Below are positions 16,935-25,703 of a stretch of 64,000 nucleotides of DNA, piece after piece. Position 1 is the first letter of the stretch, and the number at the start of each line of letters is the position of its first letter. The position numbers were made by a program, and so were the translations under genes. Source of the stretch: Pedobacter sp. KBW06 (lineage in GTDB: Bacteria; Bacteroidota; Bacteroidia; Sphingobacteriales; Sphingobacteriaceae); assembly GCF_003852525.1 (NCBI RefSeq), contig NZ_QAJL01000005.1, positions 408,853 through 472,852 on the forward strand, read 5' to 3'. The notes below the pieces were generated by a model. The model made no database searches, was not told the origin of the DNA, and saw only the letters and a list, made by a program, of their open reading frames with translations.

Positions 16935-17615
16935 TCAGCGTTTGTCTCTGATTTCTAAGATATAGCCTATATTTCTTACGGTAAGAATCCTGATTCTGGG
17001 ATCTTCCCGTAAGATTTTCCTTAACCGGCTAATGAAGACCGCCAGACTTCTGCCGGTGAAGAAATTGTTTTGGTCCCAGAGTTCTTCCAGTAACTCCTGT
17101 TTGGTGACTACGCCGTTTTTATGCTCAATCAGTTTTCTCAACAGCTCCGACTCCCGGTAAGAAAGATGGATGCTGTTCCTGTTGATGGACAGTTCATGCA
17201 TTCTTGAGTCAAAAGCATAATTGCCGACACTGTACTTCGGATATTCTACCTTATTTGCTTTCTTTAAATGGCTGTGCATTCTGGCAATCAACTCTTTAAT
17301 GCTGTAAGGCTTTTTCATATAATCACTCGCCCCTATTTCGAAACCTTTCAATACATCTTTAATTTGTATTCTGGCAGTGGCAAATATAATTGGGACCTGA
17401 TCATCCATTTCGCGGATTTTCTCCGCCAGATGGAAGCCGTTTAGCTCTGGTGTAATGATGTCGAGAATCACAATATCTGGTTTGAAAAGTTTAAAGCTTT
17501 CAAATGCTTCCCGCCCATTGAGGTAATGACGGACCCAAAATCCTTCAAATTTCAGACTCTCCATCACAATTTCCGCCATTCCGGCTTCGTCTTCCAGAAA
17601 TAATACATCGATCAT
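16935..17615 (-). CDS. OmpR-type response regulator (RprY-like)
   Basis: A 226-residue two-domain regulator. The receiver domain (1-120) has the acidic pocket (LEDE, 7-10), phosphoacceptor Asp52 (IVILDI) and the conserved Lys in MKKPYS. The C-terminal winged helix (about 130-225) has the OmpR/PhoB pattern HLSYRESELLRKLIEHKNGVV, then SLAVFISRLRKIL and a final NIGYIL. Its start overlaps the stop of the upstream kinase gene by 4 bp (ATGA), so the two are coupled. Domain make-up and neighbour resemble the RprX/RprY system of Bacteroides. Targets are unknown. Confidence 0.9.
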   Translation of the reverse strand: MIDVLFLEDEAGMAEIVMESLKFEGFWVRHYLNGREAFESFKLFKPDIVILDIITPELNGFHLAEKIREMDDQVPIIFATARIQIKDVLKGFEIGASDYMKKPYSIKELIARMHSHLKKANKVEYPKYSVGNYAFDSRMHELSINRNSIHLSYRESELLRKLIEHKNGVVTKQELLEELWDQNNFFTGRSLAVFISRLRKILREDPRIRILTVRNIGYILEIRDKR

Positions 17616-18877
17616 AATTTGAAAGGGATTGAAATTAGAAAAGTGCTTCCTACTGTTAATGTACTTTCCAGGCCTATACTGCCTTCATGAAGCTCTACCA
17701 CCTTTTTGACATAGGAAAGGCCAAGCCCGAAACTTCCGGAAGTATCGTCATTAGTGGAAACCCTAAAAAAGCGCTCAAAGATATCATTGTGATATTTCTC
17801 AGGAATGCCAATCCCGGTATCACTGATGGAAAGCTTCCATACCTCGTTTTCAAAGGTACTCGTGATCCTGATGATGACTTCATCGCTGGCATATTTGATC
17901 GCATTGTCTATGATGTTCCGCAGGGAATTGCTCAGGTGCAGCGGATCAATCCATAAGGCAGGGATATCATTGCTGCAGTCCAGCCTGATGTCTACAGCTT
18001 TAGCGTTTTTAATGGAATAATTTTCAACAATCTGATGAATGAGTTCATTGACATCCGTACTTTCTTTATGCAGAACCATTTTATCGTTGTCGAAGATGGA
18101 TTCCTGTAAAATTAGCTCTATCAGCTTAGACAGGTGATTGATCTCATTTGTGGAGATTTCCAGGTAACGTGCTGTTTTGTTTTTATCCAGCAGGGTACCA
18201 TACCGCTTTATGGCCTCTACAGCTACGGATATCGTAGCTAAAGGGGTTTTTAGTTCATGGGCCATACTGTTGATGAAATCGTTTTTGACAAGCGAGATCC
18301 TTTGCTGCCGGAATATGGTGATCAGCATATAAGCCAGGCTGCAGGTCGTCAGTACGATCAAAAGTACAGAGACACCGAACTGCCATTTCATTTTATTAAA
18401 GATATAGGATGCCGGCGCTTTGTATGCGGTGGTTCTGGCAAACTCCAGAGGCATGGCTCTACCCTGTTGGAGCTCATTTTTAAACATTACAGTGTCTTCG
18501 TATAAGGGAGCAGCCCTGGTAAAATGAACCGTATCAGGCATTGCGCTTTTGACGAGGTCAACAGCCTCAGGCAAAGCCGGTATTGTTTGTACCGGCCTCA
18601 TGGAGACGGTATTCATCGGATAGGCAAGAATGGTATTTGATCCGATTTGATTTTCATCTACAAGGACTGCCTTTGTTGCGGCGACACCAAAAACGGCATG
18701 GGCAGTGGGAAGAAAAATATCATAATCAGAAGAAAGAAAAGGCTGGCTCTTATAGTACCTGTAGTCCCTGTAAAGCCAGAATCCCTGTGCAAGAATAACA
18801 CCTAAAATACATAAGGTCATTAAACATAAAATGTACTTTATCCGATGTAGCATAGCTGGTTTGTTTTCATTGAACAA
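17612..18877 (-). CDS. Sensor histidine kinase (RprX-like)
   Basis: A 421-residue membrane kinase. A transmembrane segment at about 15-33 and a second at about 168-190 enclose a roughly 130-residue periplasmic sensor region. The cytoplasmic part has a HisKA domain with the phosphoacceptor in SMAHELKTPLA, the N box (NSLRNIIDNAIKYA), the G1 box DTGIGIP and the G2 box GSFGLGLSYVKKVV. The short linker without a HAMP domain is like RprX. It is cotranscribed with, and overlaps, the response regulator. The start at 18877 is followed by a Met at residue 9 that could also serve. Confidence 0.9.
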   Translation of the reverse strand: MFNENKPAMLHRIKYILCLMTLCILGVILAQGFWLYRDYRYYKSQPFLSSDYDIFLPTAHAVFGVAATKAVLVDENQIGSNTILAYPMNTVSMRPVQTIPALPEAVDLVKSAMPDTVHFTRAAPLYEDTVMFKNELQQGRAMPLEFARTTAYKAPASYIFNKMKWQFGVSVLLIVLTTCSLAYMLITIFRQQRISLVKNDFINSMAHELKTPLATISVAVEAIKRYGTLLDKNKTARYLEISTNEINHLSKLIELILQESIFDNDKMVLHKESTDVNELIHQIVENYSIKNAKAVDIRLDCSNDIPALWIDPLHLSNSLRNIIDNAIKYASDEVIIRITSTFENEVWKLSISDTGIGIPEKYHNDIFERFFRVSTNDDTSGSFGLGLSYVKKVVELHEGSIGLESTLTVGSTFLISIPFKL

Positions 18878-18990
18878 ATGTAACCGCCCCTACTTCATTA
18901 AAAGTTTCTCTTAACGATTTTTAACAAATCGTAACATTCGTTAACATTCCCTCAGTACATCTTTGTCAGCATCAATTATTTATATAAATT

Positions 18991-20355
18991 ATGAATTCTA
19001 CGCTTAAGATTTTGCCGGGCCAATTGCTGCTCTGTTTCTCCTTTGTAGTCCTTTTTGTTTCGGCTTGCAGGAAGGGCGACCAGATTGGCTTGCCGAAAAA
19101 TGAAAATCCGATCTCCATGGAGATGACCGATACGGTTACGGTGATTGCCTCCACTTATCTGCTGGACTCCCTGCCCAGTTCCAACTCCGGCTCAATCCTG
19201 CTGGGACAAGTCGAGGACCCTGATTTCGGAAAAACCAGGCTATCGTCCTATTTACAGATTGGCATACCCGCTTTTAACAATGGAAGTATCCCCGATGATG
19301 CCCTGTTTGACTCCCTTAACCTGGTCTTGAAATACAACAAGTATGTATATGGAGATACCAATGAGGTACAAAAGTTCTCGGTACATCAGCTGAGCAAAAG
19401 AATAAAGCTGATCAAGGTTGAGCAGGCGGTAGAACCCGAAGAGCGGCCCATATTTGTTAAGGAAGAGGCACTCTACAGTACAAGTAAAATTGACTACGAT
19501 CCTCTGCCACTGGCTGAGCTCAGCGTATTGCCGAAGCCTTTTTCCAGCGATACCCTTTCCATTCCTTTAAGAAAGTCTTTGGGACAGGAGCTTTTTAAAA
19601 TGCTGCTCAATAAAGACAGCCGGTTAAACGTCAACGAAGATTTTTTGAACTATTTCAAGGGGCTTGCCCTGATTACCGGAAATACTGGAAAGAGTGTGCT
19701 TGGCTTTGATGCTGAAAAGTTAAAAATGGTTTTATACTATCATTATAAAGGGGCCGATGGCTTTCCCAAAAAAGGAAGTGTTCAGTTCAATTTAAATGAT
19801 AAGCAGTATCAGTTTAACCATATCGATGCGGACCGGAATAAAACGAAGTTACAAGCCTTAAATTATCATTCCAGGGAATTAAGTGCGGAGGCCACCAATA
19901 AGGAGTTATTCGTTCAGGCCGGAACCGGGATCGTAACCAAGCTCTCCCTGCCCGGTTTAACCAGCTTTCTTCAGCAGCCCGGAATCGGCGTAAATGATGC
20001 GGAGCTCGTGATCGAAACCGAATCATCGTCGTACAAGGTTTTCAAAGCACCCAGGGAGCTCAACTTATTCATTTCGAATTCCTCGAACACCCCCACTCAG
20101 GTGCTGACCAATACCGATGGCAAGTCCATACAGATGGCGAAGTTCCAGCCGGGAAATGATGCCGGTTCAAAAGCAAAGTATATTTTCTCCCTGGCAGGCT
20201 ATATTGATGCCATCAGAAAAGGTAAATATAAAAAGACTTCGCTCATGCTTAGCCTTCCTTTCGATCCCCTGACAAAAACAGTTGACAGGCTGCATATTAC
20301 CAACGGAGAATCCATACGCTCGATAAAACTCAAGATTTTTTACACTAAATTTTAA
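18991..20355 (+). CDS. DUF4270 family lipoprotein
   Basis: A 454-residue protein with a type II signal peptide (lipobox FVSAC, Cys26). The opening after the anchor (DTVTVIASTYLLDSLPSSN, then GSILLGQVEDPDFGKTRLSSYLQIG) is the hallmark of DUF4270, a large beta-rich family found in Bacteroidota. Members are predicted surface or periplasmic lipoproteins of unknown role. The Kelch lipoprotein gene follows 9 bp later and the pair is surely cotranscribed. A role in surface attachment or substrate binding is inference. Confidence 0.85.
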   Translation: MNSTLKILPGQLLLCFSFVVLFVSACRKGDQIGLPKNENPISMEMTDTVTVIASTYLLDSLPSSNSGSILLGQVEDPDFGKTRLSSYLQIGIPAFNNGSIPDDALFDSLNLVLKYNKYVYGDTNEVQKFSVHQLSKRIKLIKVEQAVEPEERPIFVKEEALYSTSKIDYDPLPLAELSVLPKPFSSDTLSIPLRKSLGQELFKMLLNKDSRLNVNEDFLNYFKGLALITGNTGKSVLGFDAEKLKMVLYYHYKGADGFPKKGSVQFNLNDKQYQFNHIDADRNKTKLQALNYHSRELSAEATNKELFVQAGTGIVTKLSLPGLTSFLQQPGIGVNDAELVIETESSSYKVFKAPRELNLFISNSSNTPTQVLTNTDGKSIQMAKFQPGNDAGSKAKYIFSLAGYIDAIRKGKYKKTSLMLSLPFDPLTKTVDRLHITNGESIRSIKLKIFYTKF

Positions 20356-20364
20356 TATATATAT

Positions 20365-21363
20365 ATGATCATGTTGAAAAACCTGCTAAAAGTGTCCATA
20401 CTGGCCATGGTGTTAATGGCATCCGCCTGTAAAAAAGAAAAAGAAGATCCCAAGGAATGGGTTCGTGGCTCTGACTTTGAAGGGACCCGCCGGAGTGGGG
20501 CAACCAGTTTTGTTATTAATGGAAAAGTATACATTACAGGAGGCTTTGATGGCGAAAAAAGATTAAATGATTTGTGGACCTATAACGAAGAAAAATCAAA
20601 TTGGATCAGGGTTAAAAACGACAAGGCTGAAGATGTGGTGTTCCCCGGAAAGGCCAGGAATTATGCCGTTTCCTTTACCGTTAACGGAAAGGCTTATGTT
20701 GGATCCGGTTTTGATGGTAAAGATGCGCTGTCCGATTTTTATGAGTACGACCCGCTCCTGAAAACATGGAAAAAAATTGCCGCTGATTTTCCCGGCGAAG
20801 CCAGGTACGGCGCTATTGCTTTCGCCGCCAACGGCATGGGAGTTGTAGGTACCGGAACCAATAAGTCTGGAGATCTGGTTGATTTTTACACCTATAATCC
20901 GCTAACTGATCAATGGAAAAAAGTGAGCAGTTTACCCAGCTCTAAAAGGTCAAATGCCTTTACTTTCACGATTGGAGAGACTGTCTATATTGGTGGCGGC
21001 CTGAATAACGGGAGTTATTTATCGGATTTCTGGAGGTATTCTGTTAAGGACGACAGCTGGACGAGGTTAAATGATTTGAATCGCCCTAAAAAACCATATG
21101 AGTATAACCTGAGCAGACAGTTTGCCTCGACCTTTGTGATAGGAAACACCGGATACCTGATTGGAGGAAACTCGGGACAGCTTTTAAGCTCGGTATGGAA
21201 ATACAGGGCTGATACCGACGACTGGAAACAACACGAAGATTTTAAAGGCGCCGCAAGAGATGCTGCTATTGGTTTTTCTATCGGTAACCAGGGATTTATT
21301 ACGACAGGAAGAAACGGATCAACCTTGTTTGATGATACCTGGATCTTTACGCCTGCCAAATAA
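20365..21363 (+). CDS. Kelch-repeat lipoprotein
   Basis: A 332-residue protein with a lipoprotein signal (lipobox ASAC, Cys22) followed by Kelch repeats forming a beta-propeller. Each repeat has the pattern 'xxFxxNGKxYxxGGxDG...LxDxWxYxxxxxxW', seen at VINGKVYITGGFDG, VNGKAYVGSGFDG, GETVYIGGGLNN, GNTGYLIGGNSG and GNQGFITTGRNG, each followed by an aromatic-rich strand (DLWTYNEEKSNW, DFYEYDPLLKTW, DFYTYNPLTDQW, DFWRYSVKDDSW). I count about six blades. Propellers of this kind bind proteins or sugars. There are no visible galactose-oxidase copper ligands. It is coupled to the DUF4270 gene. Confidence 0.88.
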   Translation: MIMLKNLLKVSILAMVLMASACKKEKEDPKEWVRGSDFEGTRRSGATSFVINGKVYITGGFDGEKRLNDLWTYNEEKSNWIRVKNDKAEDVVFPGKARNYAVSFTVNGKAYVGSGFDGKDALSDFYEYDPLLKTWKKIAADFPGEARYGAIAFAANGMGVVGTGTNKSGDLVDFYTYNPLTDQWKKVSSLPSSKRSNAFTFTIGETVYIGGGLNNGSYLSDFWRYSVKDDSWTRLNDLNRPKKPYEYNLSRQFASTFVIGNTGYLIGGNSGQLLSSVWKYRADTDDWKQHEDFKGAARDAAIGFSIGNQGFITTGRNGSTLFDDTWIFTPAK

Positions 21364-21366
21364 ATA

Positions 21367-21400
21367 AAAGAGGGCTTGTTTATTAAACAAGCTCCTCTTT
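21367..21400. terminator. Bidirectional terminator
   Basis: AAAGAGGGCTTGTTTA at 21367-21382 pairs, with one bulge, to AAACAAGCTCCTCTTT at 21385-21400. It overlaps the last codons of the HxlR gene and serves both the Kelch and HxlR transcripts. Confidence 0.7.
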
Positions 21401-21751
21401 CTGATATTTAGCCTTATGGTTATTTCCCCATTCCGACATCTTACTGAGCATGGGTTGCATGCACAATCCATCTTCAGTAAGCTCATATTCTACTTTTGGC
21501 GGAACCTGAGGATAAACAATCCTGATCAGGATGCCGTCTTTTTCCAGTTCTCTTAATTGTTGCACGAGCATTCGCTCTGAAATCCCGGTAATAGAATCCC
21601 TAAGGTCGCTATACCTGACTTTCCCATCCATTAACCGGCAAATGATGGTAGGCTTCCAGCGGCCACCGATGATGGACAATGCATAGGAAGTACCACACAT
21701 TTCTCTTAGCCTTTTTTCATTAATATTGTTCGTAGAGCTCTCTTTTCTCAT
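21383..21751 (-). CDS. HxlR-family transcription regulator
   Basis: A 122-residue winged-helix protein with the HxlR pattern: Cys at residue 19 in LREMCGTSYAL, then IIGGRWKPTIICRLMDG, the recognition region RYSDLRDSITGISERMLVQQLRELEKDGI and the wing PPKVEYELTEDG. Members bind DNA as dimers and often sense electrophiles or oxidants through the conserved Cys. It is transcribed away from an SDR oxidoreductase gene, which is the classic arrangement for a regulator and its target. Confidence 0.9.
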   Translation of the reverse strand: MRKESSTNNINEKRLREMCGTSYALSIIGGRWKPTIICRLMDGKVRYSDLRDSITGISERMLVQQLRELEKDGILIRIVYPQVPPKVEYELTEDGLCMQPMLSKMSEWGNNHKAKYQKEELV

Positions 21752-21753
21752 TT

Positions 21754-21793
21754 CTTACGTTTTTGTAAGTACCTAACAATTTGATGTGTACCT
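21754..21793. promoter_or_regulatory. Candidate HxlR operator and divergent promoter region
   Basis: The 94-bp gap holds an inverted repeat CTTAC (21754-21758) / GTAAG (21765-21769) directly before the hxlR start, and two direct copies of GTACCT (21769-21774 and 21788-21793) spaced 19 bp apart. TACCTTTA at 21789-21796 resembles a -7 element for the SDR gene. The operator assignment is inference. Confidence 0.4.
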
Positions 21794-21845
21794 TTAAATG
21801 CAAATATCAATATATATTTTTGATAGAAATAAAGATTTATTCCAT

Positions 21846-22586
21846 ATGACAAATTTAGAAAACAAAGTTGCATTGGTAACCGGCGGAAGCAGAGGTATCG
21901 GCGCGGCGATAGTAAAAAGATTAAGTGCTGAAGGTGCTAAAGTTGCCTTCACTTATGCAAGCTCAGCAACTGCTGCTGAAAATCTGGTTAAAGAAATTGA
22001 AAGTAAGGGAGCTCAGGCAATTGCAATTAAAGCAGATAGCGGCAGCTATGAGGAAGTGACTGCGGCAGTAGAAAAAGCGGGAGCGCATTTTGGTAAAATA
22101 GACATTCTGGTAAACAATGCAGGGATTGCAGATGGTAAAGCTTTCGAAGCATACAGCGTTGCAGATTTCGACAGAATGTTTGATGTGAATGTAAAAGGCG
22201 TGTTTTTTGCCACTCAGGCGGCCTTAAAGTTCATTCCTGATGGCGGAAGAATCATTACCATAGGCAGCTGTCTTGCAGAAATCGTGACCGTTCCTTACCT
22301 CACCTTATATTCTATGAGTAAATCTGCCCTGGTTAGTTTTAACAAAGGACTTGCACGTGATCTTGGTGACAGAAGGATTACTGCGAACCTCGTAAACCCG
22401 GGACCAACAGAAACGGATATGAATCCGGCTACAGGTCCTACAGCAGATGCAGCAAGGGAAAGAATGGCGATTAAAGAATATGGAACTGCTGAAGGAATTG
22501 CTTCACTGGTAGCCTGGGTTGCTGGCGAAGAGTCGAAGTACATGACGGGTACCTCATTAACAATGGATAGCGGCACAAATATTTAA
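21846..22586 (+). CDS. SDR-family NAD(P)-dependent oxidoreductase
   Basis: From ATG 21846 this is a 246-residue classical short-chain dehydrogenase. It has the cofactor motif TGGSRGIG, the NNAG motif (VNNAGIADG), a Ser in the IGS strand, the catalytic YxxxK (YSMSK) and the PGPTETDM loop after it. It resembles 3-oxoacyl-ACP reductase-like enzymes, but the substrate is open. Divergence from hxlR suggests induction by the compound the regulator senses. The longer reading from 21798 overlaps the operator region and adds no conserved sequence. Confidence 0.9.
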   Translation: MTNLENKVALVTGGSRGIGAAIVKRLSAEGAKVAFTYASSATAAENLVKEIESKGAQAIAIKADSGSYEEVTAAVEKAGAHFGKIDILVNNAGIADGKAFEAYSVADFDRMFDVNVKGVFFATQAALKFIPDGGRIITIGSCLAEIVTVPYLTLYSMSKSALVSFNKGLARDLGDRRITANLVNPGPTETDMNPATGPTADAARERMAIKEYGTAEGIASLVAWVAGEESKYMTGTSLTMDSGTNI

Positions 22587-22593
22587 GTAAACA

Positions 22594-22632
22594 GCGCGTG
22601 TTACCGGGAACAATATTCCAGATCACACGCGC
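22594..22632. terminator. Bidirectional terminator
   Basis: An 8-bp G/C-rich stem (GCGCGTGT at 22594-22601, ACACGCGC at 22625-22632) lies between the converging SDR and beta-lactamase genes. A run of T follows on the plus strand at 22635-22640. Confidence 0.65.
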
Positions 22633-22638
22633 CGTTTT

Positions 22639-23532
22639 TTATTTCAACCCTTCTTCAAAGGCAGCTTTAGTAAGCGCTGCAATGATCTTATCGTTCTCCT
22701 GATCACTTTCCTTTGACATCGATACGAAAGCAGAAATGAGCATCTTTTTTCCATTAGGAAGCGTTACGATTCCGATATCGTTAGATGCCGCAGTAATCCC
22801 TTCCTTATTTACCCCTGAATTTCCTGTTTTATGGGCAACAAGTGTGCCCTTAGGCAATAAACCTTTGATCTTTCCAGGGCCAGTTACGGTCTCTTCCATA
22901 ATTTTCATTAAGAAATCTTCAGTCGTTTTTTTAAGTACTTTACCCTCCAGGAATTTTTTAAGCAAATTGTTGGCCGCCTTTGGCGTGGTCCAGTTTCTGA
23001 ACTGTACCTGATCATCTTTATGCATCTCCTCTTCCGTTCCGGTAATAGAGATCTCTTTTATGCCTTGTTTTTTAATGAACTGATCTGCCTTTCCGGTACC
23101 TCCAATGAGTCTGAATAAAATATCGCAGCCATTGTTGTCGCTTTCTGAAACGGTATATTTCAGGATTTCAGATAAAGGTAATCCTACATTTCCATTGAGA
23201 TATTTTTCGCGCAAAGGACTCCAGGTATCCTGAAGTAAATCGCTTTTTTTAACAAAAATCTTTTGGTCGAGCTTGAGTTTTCCCTGATCTACCTGATTCA
23301 ATACGGCCAGGGCCAGGTGAAATTTGTAGACACTTTGCATAGGGTAATGTTTGTCGCCATTCAGGGAGACAATTTTCTGGTTTTCCAAATACATTACGGA
23401 GAAGCCAACATCAGCTTTTTTTGTGCTGACGATACTGTCTAATTTTTGTTGGAGTGGGTTGTTTTGTGCAAATAATGCTGAGGAGAAAACAGATGCCGTC
23501 AGCGTTAAAAATAAAAAGGAATTTCGTTTCAT
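22639..23532 (-). CDS. Class A beta-lactamase, subclass A2 type
   Basis: A 297-residue enzyme with a signal peptide ending LFAQ (residue 23). It has all the class A active-site motifs: SVYK (Ser67-Lys70), SDN (131-133), a Glu in the omega-loop region (TEEEMHKDD, about 167-174) and KTG (235-237). The omega-loop sequence and spacing resemble the Bacteroidota/PER-like A2 subclass, which often has a cephalosporin-leaning spectrum. It acts in the periplasm by hydrolysing beta-lactam rings. It is a chromosomal single gene with no mobile element beside it, so it looks intrinsic. A perfect inverted repeat lies just upstream of the start codon. Confidence 0.92.
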   Translation of the reverse strand: MKRNSFLFLTLTASVFSSALFAQNNPLQQKLDSIVSTKKADVGFSVMYLENQKIVSLNGDKHYPMQSVYKFHLALAVLNQVDQGKLKLDQKIFVKKSDLLQDTWSPLREKYLNGNVGLPLSEILKYTVSESDNNGCDILFRLIGGTGKADQFIKKQGIKEISITGTEEEMHKDDQVQFRNWTTPKAANNLLKKFLEGKVLKKTTEDFLMKIMEETVTGPGKIKGLLPKGTLVAHKTGNSGVNKEGITAASNDIGIVTLPNGKKMLISAFVSMSKESDQENDKIIAALTKAAFEEGLK

Positions 23533-23539
23533 GTGACAA

Positions 23540-23563
23540 AGCTAATGTCTTTATGCATTAGCT
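23540..23563 (-). promoter_or_regulatory. Inverted repeat in the beta-lactamase leader
   Basis: AGCTAATG (23540-23547) and CATTAGCT (23556-23563) form a perfect 8-bp inverted repeat 7 bp upstream of the beta-lactamase ATG. It may be an operator or a hairpin in the mRNA leader. It does not look like a BlaI/MecI site, and no bla regulator gene is near. Confidence 0.4.
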
Positions 23564-23714
23564 GTTCTTCTAACGTGTATGGGGTCAAAATATTCTGATA
23601 TGCTGAAACTTTTACGGGGCAAAGGATTTTTTAATGAATTTTATGCCCGATGTGATGACCGTCATTTCGGGTTGAAAGGAATTTTCCCTTATTTGCATGG
23701 ATTAACAGGTAAAT

Positions 23715-24986
23715 ATGAATGTAGGAATTATTGGTCTTGGCGATATGGGTAAAATGTATGCTTTAGGTTTTTCTAAAGCTGGTTATCCCGTTTATGGCTC
23801 AGACCTTCCGGAGCGAAGGGACGAATTAAATGAAGCGTTAAATCCCCATGGGATTACCATTTTAGAGGATGGAAAGGAAGTTTCCCGGATTTGCGATGTG
23901 ATCTTTTATGCCGTAGAATCTGAAAAAATTGAACAGGTGCTGGCGATGTATGGCAGTTCCACCAAATATGGGGCAATTGTAGCTGGACAGACTTCTGTAA
24001 AACATCCGGAGATCGTTGCTTTTGAAAAGTACCTGCCTAAGGACATTCAGATCATCACCTGTCATTCTTTACATGGCCCCGGTTTTGATCCTGCAGGTCA
24101 GAAAATGATCGTGATTCCACACCGGACCAGCAACGAGGCTTATCAGCGCATGACCGACCTCCTCTCCTGCCTGGGCTCCGAACTGGTGGAGATGAAAGAC
24201 TACCGGGACCATGACCGGATTGTTGCGGATACACAGGCTGCCACACATGTGGGCTTTGAAAGCATGGGTACTGCCTGGGCTTCAGCAGGTTTCTTCCCCT
24301 GGGAAAATGCCTCATACCTGGGCGGGATCGACAATGTAAAGATCCTGACGACCCTTAGGATTTTTAGTTATAAAGCACACATCTATGCCGGTCTGGCGAT
24401 TTTAAACCCTTTTGCGCGCCAACAGGTGAAACGTTATGCCCAATCGGAATCAGAGCTCTTTAAGATGATGATCATGGAAGAAGAGAAAACCTTCCGGGAG
24501 CGCCTGTACAAGGTCAGGGATTTTGTTTTCCATGAAAGCAGGAAACCTTTGCTACTGGACGATCAGGTGATGCAGGAGTTCTCGCTTTCTTCGAATCCGG
24601 GGGTAAGAAAGGCCAATTCCCACCTGAGCCTGCTCAGTATGGCTGATGCCTGGTATCATTTACAAATCAATCCTTACGACAACCTGATTTGCCAGACGCC
24701 TCCTTTCCGGCTAAGGCTGGGAATTGTAGAATACCTTTTTCGAAATGAAGCGTTACTGGAAGAATCTATCCATGCAGCACTGTTCGACAAAAGTATCCGT
24801 GCTGACGACCTGGAGTTTCATTCTGCAGTGCGGGAATGGACTTCCATCATCGGATATGGGGATATGGAAGGTTATAAGCAGCATTTTGATCAGACTAAAC
24901 TGTTCTTCAAAGACAGGTTGGAACATGGCCGTGAGCAGAGTTCAGCGATGATCAAAAGGCTGACAGATCAAACGTTCCTTCCTTAG
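23715..24986 (+). CDS. Prephenate dehydrogenase-type NAD(P) oxidoreductase, long form
   Basis: A 423-residue enzyme with an N-terminal Rossmann fold ([13 protein letters not shown]) and the prephenate dehydrogenase pattern: a [15 protein letters not shown] strand-helix, [11 protein letters not shown], the [13 protein letters not shown] substrate loop with its His, and a long helical C-terminal half. The reaction converts prephenate to 4-hydroxyphenylpyruvate in tyrosine synthesis. Its length and C-terminal half resemble the yeast Tyr1-type enzymes more than the short bacterial TyrA, as far as I can judge by eye. It is not next to other aromatic amino acid genes, so it may be a second copy or serve a special pathway. 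Its stop overlaps that of ribB (TTAG). Confidence 0.75.
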   Translation: MNVGIIGLGDMGKMYALGFSKAGYPVYGSDLPERRDELNEALNPHGITILEDGKEVSRICDVIFYAVESEKIEQVLAMYGSSTKYGAIVAGQTSVKHPEIVAFEKYLPKDIQIITCHSLHGPGFDPAGQKMIVIPHRTSNEAYQRMTDLLSCLGSELVEMKDYRDHDRIVADTQAATHVGFESMGTAWASAGFFPWENASYLGGIDNVKILTTLRIFSYKAHIYAGLAILNPFARQQVKRYAQSESELFKMMIMEEEKTFRERLYKVRDFVFHESRKPLLLDDQVMQEFSLSSNPGVRKANSHLSLLSMADAWYHLQINPYDNLICQTPPFRLRLGIVEYLFRNEALLEESIHAALFDKSIRADDLEFHSAVREWTSIIGYGDMEGYKQHFDQTKLFFKDRLEHGREQSSAMIKRLTDQTFLP

Positions 24987-25603
24987 TTTTCTTTTTTAAG
25001 ATAAGTAATCAGGTCTTCAATCGAGATGATTTTCAATTGATGCCGGACTGCGATTTCCATTAAATCAGGTAAGCGGGCCATTTCTCCATTGTCTTTGAGG
25101 ATTTCCACGAGCACTCCTGCGGGTTCCATGCCTGCTAAACGGGCAAGATCAACAGTTGCTTCCGTGTGGCCGGGCCGGGTAAGTACGCCTCCATCTCTGG
25201 CACGTAAGGGAAAGATATGTCCGGGTCTGCCGAGGTCGAAGCCTTTTACTGTAGGGTCGATCAGCGACTTAACGGTTTTAGAGCGGTCGGAAGCCGAAAT
25301 TCCCGTGGTACAACCGCTTCCAAGCAAATCAACAGAAACGGTAAAACTGGTCTCATAGGCAGCGGTATTATCGCTCACCATTTGATGGAGGTTCAGCTCA
25401 TCGCACCTTTCTGCAGTCAGTGGAGCGCAAACCAGGCCTCTGCCATGACTCACCATAAAGTTGATCACCTCCGGGCTTGCATTTTGAGCAGCGGTAATAA
25501 AATCTCCCTCATTCTCCCTGTTTTCATCGTCTACTACTATAATTACTTTACCAGCCCTGATCTCTTCAATGGCCTCGGCAATGCTGTTCAATTTAATCTG
25601 CAT
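24983..25603 (-). CDS. ribB: 3,4-dihydroxy-2-butanone-4-phosphate synthase
   Basis: A 206-residue monofunctional enzyme that converts ribulose 5-phosphate to the four-carbon precursor of riboflavin. It has the metal-binding [11 protein letters not shown] motif (27-37), the [15 protein letters not shown] segment, the [11 protein letters not shown] loop and the late [14 protein letters not shown] with catalytic His/Glu. The length fits RibB without a fused GTP cyclohydrolase II. I looked for an FMN riboswitch upstream (25604-25700) and saw none. It runs convergent to the preceding gene with overlapping stop codons. Confidence 0.95.
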   Translation of the reverse strand: MQIKLNSIAEAIEEIRAGKVIIVVDDENRENEGDFITAAQNASPEVINFMVSHGRGLVCAPLTAERCDELNLHQMVSDNTAAYETSFTVSVDLLGSGCTTGISASDRSKTVKSLIDPTVKGFDLGRPGHIFPLRARDGGVLTRPGHTEATVDLARLAGMEPAGVLVEILKDNGEMARLPDLMEIAVRHQLKIISIEDLITYLKKEN

Positions 25604-25703
25604 GATGCGGTATTGGCTTTAGTGTTTTAAAACGCAAAGGTATCCAGGCTGGATTTTCGAATGTTAGGACTAAGAACTGCTTTATTGGTACTTTTGGTGA
25701 AAA

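Noticed and set aside
25604-25703. FMN riboswitch upstream of ribB
   Set aside because: The conserved RFN element sequences are not visible in the leader.
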